Shown here in pieces: positions 61,401 through 64,000 of a DNA stretch of 64,000 nucleotides. Position numbers and translations under genes: made by a program. Where the stretch lies: positions 1 to 64,000 of the forward strand of contig NZ_WBMT01000026.1 in assembly GCF_008923185.1 (NCBI RefSeq). Direction: 5' to 3'. Source of the stretch: Actinomadura rudentiformis. Lineage in GTDB: Bacteria > Actinomycetota > Actinomycetes > Streptosporangiales > Streptosporangiaceae. The notes under the pieces are model-generated. The model made no database searches, was not told where the DNA came from, and saw only the letters and a program-made list of their open reading frames with translations. Each line of letters starts with the position of its first letter. Positions within the stretch are counted from its first letter, which is position 1.

Positions 61401-62242
61401 GGGCGGTGGAGTGAGGCAAGTCCAGGGGTGGCGGGGGCAGCGGTGCGGCGCCATAGGCGTTCGGGGAGTGGTTGCAGGATCGCCGTCGGCCCGGTCTGCG
61501 CCCAGCGGCGAAGAGCGTGTGGGGCGCGGCCGTTCCACCAGTGCGGGCCGGAGCAGTCGCTGAGTACGAGGGTTGTGTGGCGTCCGGCGGGGTCTAGGAG
61601 CGTGGTGGGAGAACGGGCGGGAGCGGTGGGGGAGGACGAGATGCCGCCCGACTCGTTCAGGTAGATCAGGTGTACGTCGCGGAAGGCGCCTTGGCGGAGG
61701 ATCGTTTCGGCGAGCTCGCGGCCGAGAGGGCGCCACAGCCGCATCGAGGGGCCGGTGTCCACGACCAGGTTGAGGGAGAGCCAGCGTTCGGGCGACGGGG
61801 TCAGGACGGGCACCCAGAGGGCGGTGTCGGCGATGCGGGCAGCGGTCGCGTCCTCGTCCAGCTCGGTGCGGAGGGGAGATGCGACGCGGCGTTTGAGGGG
61901 ACGGAGCGCACGCTGGACCGCCAGGGGGCTGGTCAACATCGGCGCGGTCGGGACGAGGATCTCCGTGGCGTCGCTGCCCGTACGGGGTTCGGGAGGGCGC
62001 GGGTGGAGCGCGGCCGGGTGGCCGGTGGTGGGTGCCTGGGCCTGACGTTCGGGAGGCGCAGGAGTCCCGGCGCTGTCCTTGATGGCCGAAAGGTCGTCGC
62101 GGGTCGTGGCAGGCTCGGCGGGTGCTTCGGCGGCCTGGGCGGGCGTGGTGTGGCAGGCGAGCCACAGGATCTCGCTCAGCTCGCGTGCGTCCGCGGGTGA
62201 GCCGAGCGAGTCCAGGGCTTGGTGGAGTTCTTCAATCCTCAT
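58493..62242 (-). CDS. SAV_2336/vWA protein with ATPase, EccC-like and kinase-like domains
   Basis: The 1,249-residue protein has an N-terminal helix bundle like SAV_2336, then a vWA-like domain with a MIDAS-type DTGPS near residue 160, a helical linker (YEFVPGAREALLASLPRPEA), a P-loop ATPase (FTGPAGSGK, about 587), a region matching EccC/FtsK ATPases (ELALTHPPTQVTFLLADHSA, HVAEAVVNIAGEPSLADRLG) but with a broken P-loop (RRRSGRSE) and Walker B (VLVNAFDEL), and a C-terminal kinase-like domain (LLYKEYRG, VVGDVSAYSILW, YLLDCDGIRL). It overlaps the MoxR gene by 11 bp. I infer the effector/hub of a conflict system. Confidence 0.85.
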   Translation of the reverse strand: MRIEELHQALDSLGSPADARELSEILWLACHTTPAQAAEAPAEPATTRDDLSAIKDSAGTPAPPERQAQAPTTGHPAALHPRPPEPRTGSDATEILVPTAPMLTSPLAVQRALRPLKRRVASPLRTELDEDATAARIADTALWVPVLTPSPERWLSLNLVVDTGPSMRLWRPLGRELAETILRQGAFRDVHLIYLNESGGISSSPTAPARSPTTLLDPAGRHTTLVLSDCSGPHWWNGRAPHALRRWAQTGPTAILQPLPERLWRRTAAPATPGLASLHRPGAPNTELDFTPYDGEAPDGLPIPVLEIAPRWLSGWANLVAGAGPQPTAVATPTATTAAPVHRERELPPEERVRRFLVTASPEAAELAAHVAVSIPSLPVMRLIQHRVLGESGPGQLAEVLLSGLLRPVDHSIGQYEFVPGAREALLASLPRPEAWHTRHVLEHISAEIERRAGSATETFRALLPSAQGDQALPDRPFALISPEAKTLLDRTPPQTTQGVPPPGAPHVQAPQIAAGTTTGSGNGDHLGERHAAARFPEIARLESALAELDKGVSQSAVREKLQSFVTDEASERAAASSNDLKTLAFTGPAGSGKLSAAAQLAKALASLGWIRTPQVITTDRWSPNLPRRFREARAQSCVLYLHCGGQPTGTFTSHADDDLVRMISSAGTEALIVIGGDQGRVASFLRERPQLRGRVHTTIAFDSPTSDGLWTGSLDEWRPITLGTNDEGLVKLDVMDGFVPGNGLIIDRRRSGRSEVARTFVTELALTHPPTQVTFLLADHSAGTTFTGGLEEVPHVAEAVVNIAGEPSLADRLGEALIRELDRRQSLLDEVRSAAWHHYQSSVARGAPIPPLPALFVLVNAFDELIAVKPGVQDVIRQVVERGPLLGVQLTMISTGAAPTFDHAPSWHIAASERGGRLDQGGESTTFKLLARQDVRALARVMSAHGPQAHWLMPRRPDTAADKPETDVQLRDLDLGSPQGVGGTSTLYSMTTSGEGLLYKEYRGRIAETDPDAVAKVVSFPATLPESERELLLSQTAWPVARVLDGDRITGVVMPRAPERFYRRIGPRGSESVRVRELNHLLYDRRTTEGESETPPGAGERVEIVRRITALFRLLHSHSLVVGDVSAYSILWSARPAGVYLLDCDGIRLAGTRQGRARLATPEWHDPLGFAETADLDSDRYKLALLVVRVLAGSPHLRPGDPAEFVEGVPARIAANVSDLFSHAAGPWGTRPHAEQWLAALGEQGTQG

Positions 62243-63221
62243 CGGGGCCGGCGGACAGGTACGGCGTGATGCGGTCGGCGAGGTCGTGGCGGTCGGCCGC
62301 GTCGGAGTAGCGGCACAGGTAGACGGCGTTCAGCAGCTGGTCGGTGGCGAGCGTGCCCTGCTTGGCCCGTTCGAAGAACTGGCCGATGAGGTCGTCGCTC
62401 TGGTCCGCCAGGTCGCCCAGGTGCTCGCGGACGATGGCGGCGAGCTCGACCTGGTCGGCGGGCTGGCTCAGCTTGACCGTGATGCACCGGCGCAGGAACG
62501 CGGGAGGGAACTCGCGTTCACCGTTGCTGGTCATCACGACGAGGGGGAACGCGCTGCAGCGGACGGTACCGCCGGTCACGGTGACGCGGTCGGCGGCCGA
62601 GCCGTCGGCGGTCATCACCTCGGCGGTGGGCTCGGCGCGGCGGGCGAGTTCGGGGATCTCGTACTCGCCCTTCTCGAAAATGGTGAGCAGGTCGTTGGGC
62701 AGGTCGATGTCGCTCTTGTCGATCTCGTCGATGAGCAGGACTCGCGGCCGCGCGTAGGGGAGGAGCGCGGTGCCGAGGGGGCCGAGGCGGATGTAGCGGC
62801 CGATGTCGTCGGGCGCAGGCTCGCCGCCGTTCACGGCGCCCTCGCGGCCCGCAGCGTACAGGCGGGTGAGGGGGTCGTACTGGTAGAGCCCGTCGCGGAG
62901 GGTGACGCGGCTGGTGATCGGCCAGTGCAGGACCGAGCCGAGCCCGAGTTCGTGCGCCACCGCGTACGCGAGGGTGGACTTGCCGGTGCCGGGCGGGCCC
63001 GTGACGAGGAGCGGGCGGCGCAGGTAGAGCGCCGCGTTCACCTGCTGCACGGCGTCGTCCGACGGGCGGTACGTGGTCGCCTGGTGGCGGCCGGCGGGTC
63101 CCGCGGGGGGGATGTTCAGCGTCGGCCCGCCGTCGAACGAACGCCACGGCGGGGGTGGCGGGAGGCGGTCGATGCCGTCGTGCGGCTCGCGGGTCCCGCG
63201 GTACAGCAGCCAGTCGGGCAC
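62232..63221 (-). CDS. MoxR-type AAA+ ATPase
   Basis: The 329-residue protein has the AAA+ core of the MoxR clade: Walker A GPPGTGKSTLAYAV, Walker B RVLLIDEIDKSDIDLPN, sensor FPLVVMTSNGEREFPPAFLRRC, arginine finger region FLRRC and a C-terminal lid. MoxR proteins work as chaperone-like rings with vWA partners to activate metal enzymes or complexes. GTG 63221 is one base after the stop of the upstream gene and is preceded by GGAGG; its end overlaps the vWA gene. It belongs to a tightly packed operon. Confidence 0.93.
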   Translation of the reverse strand: MPDWLLYRGTREPHDGIDRLPPPPPWRSFDGGPTLNIPPAGPAGRHQATTYRPSDDAVQQVNAALYLRRPLLVTGPPGTGKSTLAYAVAHELGLGSVLHWPITSRVTLRDGLYQYDPLTRLYAAGREGAVNGGEPAPDDIGRYIRLGPLGTALLPYARPRVLLIDEIDKSDIDLPNDLLTIFEKGEYEIPELARRAEPTAEVMTADGSAADRVTVTGGTVRCSAFPLVVMTSNGEREFPPAFLRRCITVKLSQPADQVELAAIVREHLGDLADQSDDLIGQFFERAKQGTLATDQLLNAVYLCRYSDAADRHDLADRITPYLSAGPDED

Positions 63222-63222
63222 C

Positions 63223-64000
63223 TCAGACCTCCATCGCGAGGGGTGGATCGGGGAGACGGGACGGGTCGTCCCACAGCAGGGTGAGCTCACGGCCGCAGTG
63301 CGGCTCGTGGGCGGGCGCGACGAGGGCCTGCTTGCGCAGCTCCATCACCCGCGCCGGCAGGTGGTCGGGGTGGCGGCCGGCGAGCGCGTCGGCGAGGTCG
63401 TCGAGCTGGTGCCGGCCGGTGCAGCCGCCGGCGCAGCGGGTACGGGGCCACGCCATGACGGGGATGCCGGTGTTGAGCGCGGCGGTGACCCACGCCTTCG
63501 CCGGACGCGCCCCGTACACAAGGACGCAGACGTCGGTGTTGGCCATCAGCCAGTTCTGGAACGCGCTCTTGGCGCGCGGTCTGCCGCAGTCGACCCGTTC
63601 AGGTTCGCTGCTGCCGCGCTCGCGCAGGACGCGCCAGCGGCGATGGGCCTGGTCGCGGCGGATCGAGTCGGGGCGCAGGCGCTCGACGTCCCGCACGACG
63701 ACCGGATACATGCCCATGGGCAGCTGGTGCTCGCGTTCGACGTACCACTCCTCGAAGGGTTTGCCGAGCCACGACTCCGGCACCGCGAACTCGATCATCC
63801 AGTCGGTCCGGCCCACCATCGCGCCGCGCGCCTTGGCCAGGCCGGTCTCCGCCGCCTGCCGTACGGAGCGTTCCGGGACCCGGACGGTCTCCTGCCGGGC
63901 GCCTTCCGCGCCGTCGATCCAGGTGTGCACGGTCACGTCGTAGGCGTTGTCGTGCGTCACGCGTTCCAAGCGGACGATCACCGAGGCGGTGCCGTCTTCG
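63223..64000 (-). CDS. VMAP-C protein of a vWA-MoxR ternary system (5' end outside window)
   Basis: The visible 259 residues have no start within the window, the frame staying open to base 64000. They show the features of VMAP-C: WLMANTDVCVLVYGARPAKAWVTA, the ALNTGIPVMAW strand, LPARVMELRKQALV and the C-terminal HCGRELTLLWDDPSRLPDPP. VMAP-C lies at the end of vWA-MoxR-associated proteins whose N-terminal parts vary and recognise an invading agent or signal. Two cysteines in RCAGGCTG are conspicuous. The gene adjoins the MoxR gene (TGA, G, GTG). Confidence 0.75.
   Translation of the reverse strand, partial: EDGTASVIVRLERVTHDNAYDVTVHTWIDGAEGARQETVRVPERSVRQAAETGLAKARGAMVGRTDWMIEFAVPESWLGKPFEEWYVEREHQLPMGMYPVVVRDVERLRPDSIRRDQAHRRWRVLRERGSSEPERVDCGRPRAKSAFQNWLMANTDVCVLVYGARPAKAWVTAALNTGIPVMAWPRTRCAGGCTGRHQLDDLADALAGRHPDHLPARVMELRKQALVAPAHEPHCGRELTLLWDDPSRLPDPPLAMEV

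Overview
The window is GC-rich actinomycete DNA. Several features point to a filamentous actinobacterium, most likely of the order Streptosporangiales: the mycothiol gene mshB, a c-di-AMP (ydaO-type) riboswitch in front of a secreted NlpC/P60 hydrolase, two succinate dehydrogenase operons of the mycobacterial/Streptomyces kinds, LCP and PASTA-less Ser/Thr kinases, many Sec-exported proteins, and frequent GTG/TTG starts, several apparently leaderless. The order-level placement is an inference. I saw no rRNA, tRNA, IS element, prophage or CRISPR array; this looks like chromosomal DNA with a few conflict-type loci.

Left end (1-14 kb): a radical-SAM-like 4Fe-4S protein overlapping a zinc-ribbon/FHA protein, a secreted two-domain protein, TypA/BipA, the riboswitch-controlled NlpC/P60 protein, a Nudix hydrolase, a Mut7-C RNase-fold protein, an amidohydrolase divergent from a MarR regulator, an RNase Sa homologue, an anchored unknown, an LCP ligase and a soluble Ser/Thr kinase. 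From 14 to 17 kb there is a three-gene lipoprotein/OmpA operon divergent from an XRE regulator; a shared palindrome marks both promoters and the kinase promoter.

17-37 kb: Sdh1-type sdhCAB (CHSCRH-containing membrane subunit); a polymorphic-toxin locus (2,168-residue secreted RHS protein with pre-toxin, Hint and a GIY-YIG-like C-terminus, then an Imm26-like gene and a DUF4259 gene); a propeller protein, Crp and LysR regulators, an M14 carboxypeptidase and a second sdhCAB operon. The LysR promoter and the second sdh promoter carry the same ATAGC-N5-GCTAT inverted repeat.

37-58 kb: a receiver-SpoIIE phosphatase, an S9 peptidase, secreted propeller-like proteins, a membrane Ser/Thr kinase, mshB with a membrane gene and a flavin reductase, a PadR-regulated DHA2 pump, rocD with a divergent AsnC regulator, a non-RD kinase, an RraA-fold protein, an M6 protease and a TetR-regulated chloramphenicol-type MFS exporter with a matched pair of operators.

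58-64 kb (right end): three minus-strand genes forming what I read as a vWA-MoxR-VMAP ternary conflict system: a VMAP-C protein (cut by the window edge), a MoxR AAA+ ATPase, and a 1,249-residue protein joining a SAV_2336/vWA module, an AAA-like ATPase, a degenerate EccC/FtsK-like ATPase and a kinase-like domain. This last protein is the strongest candidate for an undescribed system. A second window-wide oddity is that many genes end in short tandem duplications (15-23 bp, 2-4 copies) spanning or directly following the stop codon.
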